Notes: generated from the sequence alone by a model not told the origin. A stretch of 47,930 bases of DNA from CAYOZN01 sp964408455 (GCA_964408455.1 CAYOZN010000033.1:1-47930), one strand, 5' to 3'; counted from the first letter of the stretch, positions 16,034 through 25,084 are shown. Numbers and translations are program-made.

Positions 16034-19000
16034 ATGAAGAGGCTACTCTTATGCCTTGCAGTTCCCTTGAGCTGCCTGGCGTCAATTGAACGGGCGTTTG
16101 CCGGCGTCGAGTTGTTCGACTGCGTCGATTGTCCGCGGAATATTCCTGCCACCGCGCCGATGACGACGGCCGGCCCCATGGACCCATCGATCATCGAAAT
16201 CGACGCCGCGCATCCATGCACGATCCAGCAGTTGCGGGTCCATCTGCGGATCATTCACACCTTTCGCGGCGATCTGGATGTCTTTCTGACGCACGTCCCC
16301 ACCGGAACGACCGTCGAGCTGTTCACCGACATCGGCTCCGGCAGTGGCATGGATGTGACGCTCGTCGATGACGACGAAGCCCCGCTGCCGCCCATCAACG
16401 GGATCATCCTGGGCTGCAACAACGGCGGACCGTGCGAAGGCATCTTTCAGGCCGAGGGCAATCTGGACGCCTTCGTCGGCGAGAATCCTGCCGGCCAGTG
16501 GCAGCTGGACATCAACGACGATGCCAGCGGAGACAACGGCGCGCTGTTGAACTGGTCCATTGAACTGTCGCTCACCAGCCTGGATGGCGACACCGTCTCG
16601 GACTGCTTCGACAACTGTCCCAGCATCGGCAACGAGAACCAGCTCGACACCGACGCCGACGGAGAGGGCAACGCATGCGATCTGGACGACGACAACGACG
16701 GCGTGCCGGACGTAGCTGACCCCGATCCACTGAACGCCGCCATCTGCGGCGACATCGACGGCAACGGCTGCGATGATTGCGATGCCTCGAACGCAGTCGA
16801 CACCGATGGCGACGGAATGTGCAACGGCGCCGACGCCGACGATGACGGCGATGGCGTGAACGACGTGGATGACAACCATCCGGTGAATCCAAACCTCTGC
16901 CGCGACGTTGATGTGGACGGCTGCGACGACTGCACCAACACCGGGGCCGACGGTTCGGGCGGCGATCCGGCTGCCGACGGTCCGGACAACGACGCCGACG
17001 GACGCTGTGACGCGGGCGATCCCGACGACGATAACGACGGCGTGCTGGACACCAGCGATGGTGCGCCGTTCGACGCCAACGCGTGCTTCGACCACGATGC
17101 CGATGGCTGCAACGACTGCGCCATCACCGGGGCCGGCGGCTTCCCGGATGCGCATAACGACGGTGCCGACGTCGACGGCGACGGCATTTGCGACGCAGGC
17201 GATCCGGACAGCGACAACGACGGCGTCAACGACGTCGACGACAGCCATCCGCTCGACAAGACGCAGTGCCGCGACGATGACGGCGACGGCTGCGATGAAT
17301 GTGCGAGCGGAACCTACGACGCCGCGGATGATGGGCTCGACACCGACGCGGACGGCATCTGCAACGCCGGCGATACCGACGACGACAATGACGGCGTCCC
17401 GGACGTCGACGATAACAGCCCGAAAAATCCGAACTTCTGCCGCGATACCGACAGCGACGGCTGCGACGATTGCTCCAGCGGCACCGACGATCCGGCGAAT
17501 GACGGACCGGACAACGACGGAGATGGCCTGTGCGACGTCAGCGATACCGACCTGGACGGGGACGGCGTTTCGGACGCAAACGACGCCGACGAGGCGAATC
17601 CAAACGTCTGTCGCGATCTCGAAGGCGATGGATGCGATGACTGCACCAACACCGGCGCCGACGGTTCCGGTGGCGACGATCTGAACGACGGGCCTGACTT
17701 CGACGGGGATGGCTGGTGCGATGCCGGCGACTCCGACGATGACAACGACGGCGTGCCGGATCTCGGCGACGCGGATGCCCTGAACCCGTTCATCTGCGGT
17801 GACTTTGACCTGGACTCTTGTGAAGACTGTTCGTCCGGCATGTTCAACATGTGGAACGACGGTCCGGATAATGACGGCGACGGTATCTGCGACGCGTCGG
17901 ACGCCGATGACGACAACGACGGCGTCCTGGACGTCGACGACAATTCGGTCTTCAACCCGAATCTGTGCCGCGACCTGGATGGCGATGGGTGCGACGACTG
18001 TACGGTGACCGGGGCCGATTTGAGCGGCGGCGATCCGGCCAACGACGGCCTCGACACCGATGCCGACGGTCAGTGCGATCTGTCGGACGGCGACGACGAC
18101 AACGACGGCGTGTCCGACAACACCGAGCTCGATCCGTTGATCGAAGGCGGCGTCAGCGATCCGATCGATGTTCATTCCTGCGGCGATCGCGATGGCGACG
18201 GTTGCGACGACTGCGCCGTGACCGGCGACTTCGCGGATGATGGCGACGATGCCGCCCCGGCCGATGACGGCCCCGACTTCGACGGCGACGGCGTCTGCGA
18301 TGCCGGCGACGACGACGACGACAACGACGGTCGCACAGATGCCGCGGAAGTCGCCCAGGGCAGCGATCCATTCAACAATGCCATCTGCGGCGATCACGAT
18401 GGCGACGGTTGCGACGACTGCGCCGTTAGTGTGGACGGCTTTGGCCCGCTGCCCGATTTTGTCGCCAATGCCCAGGGCAAGATCACCAACGACGGCCCGG
18501 ATGCCGATGGGGACGGGCTCTGCGACGCCGGAGACAACGACTTCGACAACGACGGTGTCGATGACGGCTCCGACAACGAACCCCAGAACCCCTTCGCCTG
18601 CCGCGACGTGGATGCCGACGGTTGCGACGACTGCGCTGGCGGCCTCGACAACCGCGCCATTGACGGTCCCGACAATGATGTCGACGGCCTGTGCGATTCA
18701 GGCGACGCCGACGACGACAATGACGGAGTCGACGACGTCGATGATTCTGCTCCGTTCGACCGGTACGTCTGCGGCGACGACGATGGCGATGGGTGCGACG
18801 ATTGCACCAGCGGTACCTTCGACATGTCGGCCGACGGACCGGACGCCGATGGCGACGGCATCTGCGATCAATCCGATGCCGATGCCGACGGCGATGGCGT
18901 GCCCAATGCAGCCGATTCTCAGCCGACCAATCCCTATGTATGTAGCGACGAAGACGGCGATTTCTGCGACGATTGTGCTTCCGGCACGTTCGATCCAGAT

Positions 19001-19297
19001 GACGACGGCGTCGATACCGACGGTGACGGCGTCTGCAATGTCAGCGACTTCGACGACGACAACGACGGGGCGCTGGATTTCGAGGACCTCGATCCGCTCG
19101 ATCCCAACGTGCAGGAGCCTCCGCCCGCCGGTCAGGGACTCCCAATCTTCAATGTGGACGGCGTGATACCCTTCCCGCCACTGTTCCCGTTCCCGGTGTT
19201 TGGCTGTGGCATCAGCATGATGCTGGCGGCGCCGGCAGTGGCACTGGGGTTGATCGGTCTCAAGTGGCACGTTCGCCGGCGGCGGTCGCGCCGGTAG
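16034..19297 (+). CDS. Giant surface protein: P-domain plus cysteine-containing calcium repeats
   Basis: A 1087-residue exported protein. The signal peptide (MKRLLLCLAVPLSCLAS) is followed by a domain resembling the proprotein-convertase P/Homo B domain, with HTFRGDLDVFL and GQWQLDINDDASGDNG. Then come about 13 tandem units of roughly 55-75 residues resembling thrombospondin type 3 repeats. Each has DxDxDG calcium-loop patterns such as DDDNDGV, and a DGCDDC-type cysteine pair. The strongly acidic array should bind many calcium ions. The C-terminus has a Pro-rich linker, FGCG, one hydrophobic helix and RRRRSRR, a sorting-signal-like tail. The ATG at 16034 has a strong aaggag. It is probably a rigid cell-surface or adhesive protein. 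Confidence 0.9.
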   Translation: MKRLLLCLAVPLSCLASIERAFAGVELFDCVDCPRNIPATAPMTTAGPMDPSIIEIDAAHPCTIQQLRVHLRIIHTFRGDLDVFLTHVPTGTTVELFTDIGSGSGMDVTLVDDDEAPLPPINGIILGCNNGGPCEGIFQAEGNLDAFVGENPAGQWQLDINDDASGDNGALLNWSIELSLTSLDGDTVSDCFDNCPSIGNENQLDTDADGEGNACDLDDDNDGVPDVADPDPLNAAICGDIDGNGCDDCDASNAVDTDGDGMCNGADADDDGDGVNDVDDNHPVNPNLCRDVDVDGCDDCTNTGADGSGGDPAADGPDNDADGRCDAGDPDDDNDGVLDTSDGAPFDANACFDHDADGCNDCAITGAGGFPDAHNDGADVDGDGICDAGDPDSDNDGVNDVDDSHPLDKTQCRDDDGDGCDECASGTYDAADDGLDTDADGICNAGDTDDDNDGVPDVDDNSPKNPNFCRDTDSDGCDDCSSGTDDPANDGPDNDGDGLCDVSDTDLDGDGVSDANDADEANPNVCRDLEGDGCDDCTNTGADGSGGDDLNDGPDFDGDGWCDAGDSDDDNDGVPDLGDADALNPFICGDFDLDSCEDCSSGMFNMWNDGPDNDGDGICDASDADDDNDGVLDVDDNSVFNPNLCRDLDGDGCDDCTVTGADLSGGDPANDGLDTDADGQCDLSDGDDDNDGVSDNTELDPLIEGGVSDPIDVHSCGDRDGDGCDDCAVTGDFADDGDDAAPADDGPDFDGDGVCDAGDDDDDNDGRTDAAEVAQGSDPFNNAICGDHDGDGCDDCAVSVDGFGPLPDFVANAQGKITNDGPDADGDGLCDAGDNDFDNDGVDDGSDNEPQNPFACRDVDADGCDDCAGGLDNRAIDGPDNDVDGLCDSGDADDDNDGVDDVDDSAPFDRYVCGDDDGDGCDDCTSGTFDMSADGPDADGDGICDQSDADADGDGVPNAADSQPTNPYVCSDEDGDFCDDCASGTFDPDDDGVDTDGDGVCNVSDFDDDNDGALDFEDLDPLDPNVQEPPPAGQGLPIFNVDGVIPFPPLFPFPVFGCGISMMLAAPAVALGLIGLKWHVRRRRSRR

Positions 19298-19355
19298 AAA
19301 GTGGCGATAGTGTGAGTCGCCCGCCGCGGCGGCTTCGGTAAACTGGAGGGGACTG

Positions 19356-19390
19356 GCCTCGGTTCGATCCCGCCTCGAGCCGAGGCTTTC
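19356..19390 (+). terminator. Possible terminator hairpin between convergent genes
   Basis: Arms gcctcgg and ccgaggc, extended inward by ttcga/tcga, flank a short loop and are followed by a weak T-rich tail (tttcgtgtt). It lies 58 bases after the surface-protein gene and before the 3' end of the convergent retron reverse transcriptase. Confidence 0.4.
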
Positions 19391-19453
19391 GTGTTGATGT
19401 GCGAACTGTCGATGACGCGCTGAACCCTCGCTGCGCCACGTTCGCGGGCAGGT

Positions 19454-21037
19454 TCAAGTTGGCCCCCGACCGCCGGCGGTTCGATAGGCCTCCCACAAAG
19501 GCCGCGCCTGGTCGGGATTGACCATGTGAACATAGGCCAGCATGCCGCGCAGCCACGACTCGAAGTGCGGATGCTGCTGGCGGTTCTGGGCCTTGAGTCC
19601 CTCCCGCTTCGCCCGATGAAGGATGGCCCGGAGGCGGCGCACAAGCCTTCGAGGTACCGCGGCCCGCTGATTGACGACAATACCCGTTACCCGTTGAGAG
19701 GCGCTGGAGCGCAGCACACGCGTCTTCGCTTCATTAATCGCGAATCCCTCGTCCTGCACAATGTGGCGTACGCGAGCGAGCAGGTAGCCGACTTTGCCCG
19801 CCGCTTCACTGGGCGCTGAAAAGCTGAGATCGTCGGCGTATCGCGTGTATGTCCAGCCCAGCTTCGCACAGAGGCCGCGAAATCGCGCGTCGAGGTTCCG
19901 AGCGGCGAGATTCGAAAGCGCCGGACTGGTGCAGGCGCCTTGAGGCAGCGCCCGCGGGCCGACGGCCGCGTAGAGTCGCCGGCCTTCGTATTCGACGGCG
20001 CTGCGCGGGCTGTCCGTACAGATAAGTGCCAGAATGGTGGCAGCAGCCGGCGAGTAGCCCATGCCCTGAAACAGGCCCTTGACGCGCGCGAACGTGATGG
20101 TCGGGAAGAAATCGCGCAGGTCGACGTTGATCAGCACGCCGGATGCCACGTGCGGCGCGGCATTGGTGACGGTGCTGCGCATCGGCACAAACCCGTGCGC
20201 GGCATCGTGCACGGGTACGCGGGCGAGGATGTTTCCAAGAATCCATTGCTGGCAGGCGGCCATGTGGCTTCGCGGCGCGGCGAGCTTTCGCACACCGCCG
20301 CTCTTCTTGGGCACGTCAAACCGCGTGTAGTGCGTCACGCGAGAGGCCTCGGAATGGAACGCCAGCCAGCGAAGCTGCGGAATCGTAAGCCCCAGCGCGC
20401 CCGCCACATCCGACGGCGTCGCCAGCACCGGCAGCCCCCGTGCCGAGAGTTTCTCGACGTTCACGCGGCGATCGGACAGCCCGATCGACACGCCCCGGCC
20501 CAGGTAAACGATGTCCGTCGCCCGCCGGTGTGCCACGCCGGCGGCATGGCGGGCCTTGCGCTCGGCGGCCTCGGCCTTCTTCTGCTGTTTGAGTGCTGCC
20601 CGTTCCTCGCGCGAGCGCAGCACCGCCCGTTCCGCCTGCTGCGCGGCTCCGGCCAGATCGGGCCGCAGTTCGGCCATCTCTTCGCCGGCCTTGTGAATTT
20701 CCACCAGCTCGTCGGCGGTGAGCAGCCCGTGGCCCACCAAAGCCTGATCGATGAGCTTCGTGCGCGGATCGGACGCCGGCGGAATCTGATCGGTGCGGCC
20801 AAACCACGGGTTTCGCCAGAAATTGTCGACTTGATCGGCCCGGCGGCGAACCTCCGCATCCGAAAGGCCGGTGAACTGCCCGGCATCGAGGCCCGCCGCC
20901 CCCGCTGATTTTCGGCGCGCGCCGCGAATGGGGCTCGTCGTGCGCAACGATTCTTCAGACGAGGCGCGCCGTCGCGAGGCCCCGCCGGGGCCGCTCGTCC
21001 CGCCAAAGATTCGCCGCAACCAGTCGAAAAGACCCAT
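19454..21037 (-). CDS. Retron reverse transcriptase
   Basis: A 527-residue RNA-directed DNA polymerase of the retron class. Hallmarks (ATG-start numbering): the retron NAxxH motif as NAAPH at 292-296, INVDLRDFFPT near 303-313, PQGACTSP near 365-372, catalytic YADD at 400-403 and VTG at 450-452. The first 230 residues are an extra N-terminal region with a basic coiled coil and DIVYLGRGVSIGLSD, an architecture I recall from myxobacterial retron enzymes. The GTG at 21067 lacks a ribosome site; the ATG at 21037 has gagggg some 12 bases upstream. It would prime msDNA synthesis from the RNA encoded just upstream. No maturase or HNH domain is present. Confidence 0.95.
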   Translation of the reverse strand: MGLFDWLRRIFGGTSGPGGASRRRASSEESLRTTSPIRGARRKSAGAAGLDAGQFTGLSDAEVRRRADQVDNFWRNPWFGRTDQIPPASDPRTKLIDQALVGHGLLTADELVEIHKAGEEMAELRPDLAGAAQQAERAVLRSREERAALKQQKKAEAAERKARHAAGVAHRRATDIVYLGRGVSIGLSDRRVNVEKLSARGLPVLATPSDVAGALGLTIPQLRWLAFHSEASRVTHYTRFDVPKKSGGVRKLAAPRSHMAACQQWILGNILARVPVHDAAHGFVPMRSTVTNAAPHVASGVLINVDLRDFFPTITFARVKGLFQGMGYSPAAATILALICTDSPRSAVEYEGRRLYAAVGPRALPQGACTSPALSNLAARNLDARFRGLCAKLGWTYTRYADDLSFSAPSEAAGKVGYLLARVRHIVQDEGFAINEAKTRVLRSSASQRVTGIVVNQRAAVPRRLVRRLRAILHRAKREGLKAQNRQQHPHFESWLRGMLAYVHMVNPDQARPLWEAYRTAGGRGPT

Positions 21038-21140
21038 GGCTTCGTCTATCCCCTCGCTCGACACCAATTAGCCGCCGCGCTTGCTCGACGAGTACGCGCC
21101 CCGGCGGCCGATCAAAGACGCGTGCGACAGAATTCAATAG

Positions 21141-21354
21141 AAAGAGGGCCGGTCACCTGACTTCTGACTGCGGACCAAGGTCGTTCACCAAGGCCCTGTG
21201 CACACCGGGTGCCTGGAAAGCCTCGGCTTGCTCATGGTCAGTGCACCCGGTGTGCACAGGGCCAAACGAGCAACGGCCTTGGGGATGCATGACAGGCCAT
21301 GTTCACCCACGGCGGAACGCCGTAGAAAAGTCTCAGGTGACCGGTCCCTCGTTT
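21141..21354 (-). ncRNA. Retron msr-msd RNA
   Basis: An unannotated structured locus starts five bases after the SWIM gene stop and ends about 100 bases before the reverse transcriptase. Read on the minus strand: a1 (21350-21333) pairs with a2 (21160-21144) over 17 bp with one bulged A at 21345, extended by AAA/TTT. A candidate priming G follows a1 at 21332. The msr part has stem-loops at 21323-21309 (ACGGCG, TTC loop) and 21300-21273. The msd part is a perfect 21-bp stem (21263-21243 with 21212-21192) closed by a 30-base loop with an inner four-base stem. From these borders I infer an msDNA of roughly 100 bases. The order and structure fit known retrons. Confidence 0.88.
21192..21263 (-). 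repeat. msd long hairpin
   Basis: A perfect 21-bp inverted repeat (arms starting ggccctgtgc and ending gcacagggcc) with a 30-base loop. This is the longest perfect inverted repeat I noticed in the window. It is the expected template for the msDNA hairpin. Confidence 0.9.
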
Positions 21355-21358
21355 CCTC

Positions 21359-23029
21359 CTACAAATGTTCCACTACCTGTCCGCTGCGTGCCCCGCGCGT
21401 GGCCATGTGTCGCAGCGCGAACAGATGGCGGCACGGGCCGCGACGGATTCCATATTTGTAAAAGTGGCTGCACTTGCACTGCGCCCGCCGGATCATGCCG
21501 TCGCGGTCCAGCAGTGCCTCGCAGTCGATATTCCCCGCCCGCCCGCGAATCAGGATGCGATCGCCCGCGTCCTGCTGCTCCAGAATCGTCGCCGCCCCGC
21601 GCGACACGATCTCGCGGGCGCCGACCAGCTCCGCGTTAGGCGATGCCACGTCCTGCTCCGCAAGTGCCATCGGCATGACCTGCCGCCAGCGATACACGCC
21701 TGCATGCAGATCGTAAATGGCCTGGCCCGACCGCGCGAGATGCCGAAGCACGACGCTTGCCATGGCCGGCGAATCCTGGATCGCGGTCGCCGCCGATGCC
21801 AGCGTGGCGGCACGCTGCGAGCGGAGCAGGGCAGTCGCCGCGTCCATCTGCCGTTGCGTCGGCGCCTTCGGCGCGGCCAATAGCTCCAGCGCGCTGCCGC
21901 GCGTCCAGTCGTTGGCCGTCCAGCCCGACAGGCCCAGCGTCAATCGCATCGGGCCCATCCGCACCACCCAGAAGCTGGGAAAGCCGGTGCCCAGCAGATA
22001 CACGTCCACGCCATCCGCCAGCGGCAGTGTGCGGGCCAGCACCAGCAGCCGTTGCCGCCCCCAGATGCGGATCGGCTCGCCCTCCGGGCCGGAATAGCGC
22101 GTCTCGTGACTGACGATCGGCTGCTCCCACGGCTCCAGCACCAGCTTCGGCGCCCGGCCGTCGAGCAGCTCGAATCGAATCGCCCGCGGGCTGCTCCGCG
22201 CCTTGTGCCGTTTCAGCCAGACCAGAAGCGAATAGACCGCCGCGCGGCCCAGCGATACGCGCCGCGCCGGCAGCCCCATCGCAAACTGAATCTGCATGAA
22301 ACCGCGCAGCCAGCCCGCCGGCAGATCGATCTTCTCCTCGCGATACTCCGGCCGATCCGCCGCCGCCACGGTAAATCCCTCCGGATCAAGCCGGAATTGC
22401 GTCTGCCGGTATGTGCGCAGGCCCTGCAAATGGTGGTACAAGTCCCACGAGTAATCAACGTTGGTCGTGCCCGGCTGCGACGTTGCGGACGATCCGAACG
22501 TCTCGTCCCGCTCGACCGTCAGGCAGCCGTAGCTCGACTCATCCGCCGAAAAGCACTCGAACATGACCACGTCGTTGGCGACAGTGATGATGGGATCGCA
22601 TGGCATCAGCTTCCGCCAGAGCTCGCGATCGTGCTTGAGCAGATAGTCGGCATAAGCGCGGCGTGCCTTCCAGTAGCGCTTCAGCAGGCGGCTGTGTTCC
22701 CTTTCAAAATCCGGCGGCAGTGGCCGGGCGCGCTTCTCCAGTGCCTCGTCCCTGGCATGCTTGAGCGCATCCCGGCGAATCTGCGACTCCTGCTCGCGTT
22801 GCTGCTGCTTCCACGCCTCGTAGGCAGTCTTGTCGCGCTTGTTGAAGCGCAGATCGTTGATCACCACGTCGTGAAGGGCCGAGATCGCCTCGCGAAACTG
22901 CACCGGCCGCTTCAGCGGCGCGTCGAACGCCACCGGTTCCCGCGCCAGGTTTGGCGCGAGGCTCAGCACCCGCCCGCCTGCCGACGTTCGCACATCGCTG
23001 CGGCCCAGATAAGCGGTCGCAAGGTTCAC
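21359..23029 (-). CDS. Retron accessory protein with SWIM zinc finger (WH-SWIM)
   Basis: A 556-residue protein whose C-terminus carries a SWIM zinc motif: C518, C520, C533 and H535 (CKC ... CRH), the C-x-C-xn-C-x-H pattern that binds DNA or proteins. The segment before it (about 415-505), with LLRSQRAATLASAATAI and VYRWRQVMP, fits a winged-helix region. The N-terminal half contains a long basic helix (WKQQQREQESQIRRDALK) and is otherwise unfamiliar. The GTG start at 23029 overlaps the upstream ARM gene stop (gtga), so the two are translationally coupled. Its stop lies five bases from the retron RNA. In type XIII retrons, as I recall the classification, this protein is one of the two effector-associated partners. 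Confidence 0.85.
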   Translation of the reverse strand: MNLATAYLGRSDVRTSAGGRVLSLAPNLAREPVAFDAPLKRPVQFREAISALHDVVINDLRFNKRDKTAYEAWKQQQREQESQIRRDALKHARDEALEKRARPLPPDFEREHSRLLKRYWKARRAYADYLLKHDRELWRKLMPCDPIITVANDVVMFECFSADESSYGCLTVERDETFGSSATSQPGTTNVDYSWDLYHHLQGLRTYRQTQFRLDPEGFTVAAADRPEYREEKIDLPAGWLRGFMQIQFAMGLPARRVSLGRAAVYSLLVWLKRHKARSSPRAIRFELLDGRAPKLVLEPWEQPIVSHETRYSGPEGEPIRIWGRQRLLVLARTLPLADGVDVYLLGTGFPSFWVVRMGPMRLTLGLSGWTANDWTRGSALELLAAPKAPTQRQMDAATALLRSQRAATLASAATAIQDSPAMASVVLRHLARSGQAIYDLHAGVYRWRQVMPMALAEQDVASPNAELVGAREIVSRGAATILEQQDAGDRILIRGRAGNIDCEALLDRDGMIRRAQCKCSHFYKYGIRRGPCRHLFALRHMATRGARSGQVVEHL

Positions 23030-24783
23030 GCCGTCGCCTCCCCGCGCTCCTGCACGACACGCAGCTCCGGAATCATCGCCTCGATCGCGTCTCTCAGCTC
23101 CGGCCGGCGTTCCATCAATCCCGCCACCGCGGAGATCCCTTCGCGCCGTTCCGGCCCGCGAATCGAGCGAACCGCCACCGCCAGCAACCGGCCAAGCTGC
23201 TCGATTCGGGCGGGATCCTTTTCAATTGCGTCTGCAATCTGACGAATCGCCCCCGGCTTCTGCCGGCCGCCGCGATGAACGCCCAGCAGAACCGCGCACC
23301 AGATCGGCGTCAGATCGTCCGGCGTCGCGCCCGGGATGCGGCTTCGCCGCTGAAGCTCTGCGATCAGGTGAAACCGAATGTCATCGAATGGCGACTCCAG
23401 CAGGCACGCCCACAGCCCCGGATCGGCGTAGCCCGGCGACTCGGGCCTCAGCCATTCGCGCGCCGCAGCCCGCACCGGCGCCAGCAGGCTGTCAAAGAAG
23501 CTCACCACCACGTCTCGCTGGTATGCCCCGGCGGCGCCCAGTTGCGTCAACGCCCACGCCGCCAGATCGTGACCGATCGCCTCGCACTGCGCATCGGCCA
23601 GCCGCGGCAGCTCGTTGGCGATGTCGGCGGGGGATAGTTGCATCTGCCGGAGCCATTCGAAGCCGAGCCGCGCCACCGGCGTCGGTCTGGCACACGCCAT
23701 GGACACGCATTGGCCGACGCTCAATCGCTCGCGCGACACGTGCTTCGCCATCGCATCGCAGATGGCAGCCAGCGCCTGTGGGTTCGGCGTTTCCAGCAGG
23801 CGCAGCCACGTGTCCAGCGGCAGCTTGTCCAGGTCGCGCAGCGTGCCAAACACCACGGCCGCAAATTGCAGAACCTCTTCGTCCATCTCGCTGAATAGCG
23901 GAATCAGGCGTTGCGGATCGAGGGAAGCGAGCGCCGGGGCATGTTCCGCCCGCAAAAGTGCCATCGACCATTTGCGCACCAGCCGGCTCGGCGCCTCCAC
24001 CACCAGCGACCAGATGGCCGGAAAGGCAACGGGATCGCGCCACAGCTTCAGGAAGCGCGGCGCCGGCGACAGCTCCGCCAGCGTGTGGCCCTCGCGCACA
24101 TACACATGCGTCGCGCCGAACTCGAGCGCCGCATGATGGCGGAAGCAGATGTTCATCAGCGACCAGTTGTCAAGGATGTTCTCCCCGGCCGCAAAGTCCT
24201 CGTCGCGGTATTTCCGCAACGCTCTCGCGATGATCGGCACATATTCCTGCGGACGCTGAAAACCCAGCCGCCGAAAGTACCGCCACGCACGGCGCCGCAG
24301 GTAATATCGCGTCGGATAGCTGAACAGATGCCCCGCAACAATACGGCCCCGGTAGACGACAGGCGATTGCGGCGCAGAGCCTCGAACAGAGAGAATGCGG
24401 TCGTTCGGCGCGACCAGGGCAATCGTCTGCTCCGAGGTGCGGCTCGACCAGTCGTAGTGAAAGCGCTTTCGGCGCACGCGGCGCACCAGCCTGTCGAACG
24501 CCACCATGAAGAGCGCCATCTGCTCGTGGTCGCGATGCGCCTCGGCGTGCTTGAACAGCCGCTTCACGACCGGTTCGTGGCCCGCATGCGACAGGGGCTC
24601 TCCAAGATAGCGGAGTGCCATTTCCCTGGCCCACGGCCGCGGATCGACCTTCCACTTTTCCGTAAACCGTGCCAGCCCCTTGGCGTCCCGTTGCTGAAGA
24701 AGCGCTTCGAGGAAACGGTCATCGCCGGCGGCGAACCGTTCCTCCAGAAGCAGCAGAGATTGGCCGCCCTGCGCTGAAGCCAT
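23026..24783 (-). CDS. Retron accessory ARM/HEAT-repeat protein
   Basis: A 585-residue, almost all-helical protein. Repeated two-helix units such as WARLAL-like and PVRAAAREWL segments have HEAT/ARM character, with conserved Trp and Arg positions (RPWAREMALRYLGEP, SRLVRKWSMALLRAEH). No catalytic motif is visible. It should be cytoplasmic. The frame opens at 24828, but the ATG at 24783 (MASAQGG) is the more likely start; the site before it is weak. It is the first gene of the retron operon, followed with a four-base overlap by the SWIM gene. Together they match the ARM plus WH-SWIM pair I recall for type XIII retrons. Its role in toxicity or sensing is unknown. Confidence 0.82.
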   Translation of the reverse strand: MASAQGGQSLLLLEERFAAGDDRFLEALLQQRDAKGLARFTEKWKVDPRPWAREMALRYLGEPLSHAGHEPVVKRLFKHAEAHRDHEQMALFMVAFDRLVRRVRRKRFHYDWSSRTSEQTIALVAPNDRILSVRGSAPQSPVVYRGRIVAGHLFSYPTRYYLRRRAWRYFRRLGFQRPQEYVPIIARALRKYRDEDFAAGENILDNWSLMNICFRHHAALEFGATHVYVREGHTLAELSPAPRFLKLWRDPVAFPAIWSLVVEAPSRLVRKWSMALLRAEHAPALASLDPQRLIPLFSEMDEEVLQFAAVVFGTLRDLDKLPLDTWLRLLETPNPQALAAICDAMAKHVSRERLSVGQCVSMACARPTPVARLGFEWLRQMQLSPADIANELPRLADAQCEAIGHDLAAWALTQLGAAGAYQRDVVVSFFDSLLAPVRAAAREWLRPESPGYADPGLWACLLESPFDDIRFHLIAELQRRSRIPGATPDDLTPIWCAVLLGVHRGGRQKPGAIRQIADAIEKDPARIEQLGRLLAVAVRSIRGPERREGISAVAGLMERRPELRDAIEAMIPELRVVQERGEATA

Positions 24784-24963
24784 CACGCACCCTGCATTCC
24801 GTGAGGCGCCACATGGCCTCATCATCAAAGCATGGAGACGGTCAACAGAATATCCGGATGTCGCGCGGGATCAAAGTGCGTTTGCACAAACTTTACTTTC
24901 CGGTCAACGCGCGCGAAGTAACGCGCCGCAGCAGGTTGTGATTTGTTCGAGGGGCCGATGTGC

Positions 24964-24991
24964 GCGAGTCGTACCGCGACTCACGACTCGC
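24964..24991 (-). terminator. Hairpin between tRNA-Ala and retron operon
   Basis: Perfect nine-base arms (gcgagtcgt and acgactcgc) around a ten-base loop lie about 20 bases after the 3' end of the tRNA gene on its transcript. There is no T-run, so it may be a processing or terminator stem. The 180 bases between it and the first retron gene should contain the retron promoter; I see no convincing consensus pair. Confidence 0.4.
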
Positions 24992-25011
24992 TGCAAAACG
25001 ATGGAAAGGAA

Positions 25012-25084
25012 TGGAGACGATGGGACTCGAACCCACGACCTACGCATTGCGAACGCGTCGCTCTCCCAACTGAGCTACGTCCCC
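25012..25084 (-). tRNA. tRNA-Ala (anticodon CGC)
   Basis: The minus-strand sequence folds as a complete cloverleaf: acceptor GGGGACG with CGTCTCC, D arm GCTC/GAGC, anticodon stem ACGCG/TGCGT with loop TTCGCAA, and T arm GTGGG-TTCGAGT-CCCAT. The anticodon CGC reads GCG (alanine), and the acceptor has the G3-U70 pair that defines alanine tRNA. The 3' CCA is not encoded. Its 3' end faces the retron operon. Confidence 0.97.

Noticed and set aside
16082..18397. A 771-codon open frame on the minus strand across the calcium-repeat gene
   Set aside because: The Ile/Val/Ala-rich sequence is the mirror of GAC/GAT-rich codons of the real gene on the plus strand; no family resemblance.
19362..19380. A ggttcgatcc element that resembles a tRNA T arm
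   Set aside because: No acceptor or anticodon stem around it; it is part of the terminator-like hairpin.
19454..21037. The reverse transcriptase as a group II intron or diversity-generating retroelement
   Set aside because: It has retron NAxxH and VTG motifs, no maturase or HNH domain, no intron domain V, and no template/variable repeat pair was seen.
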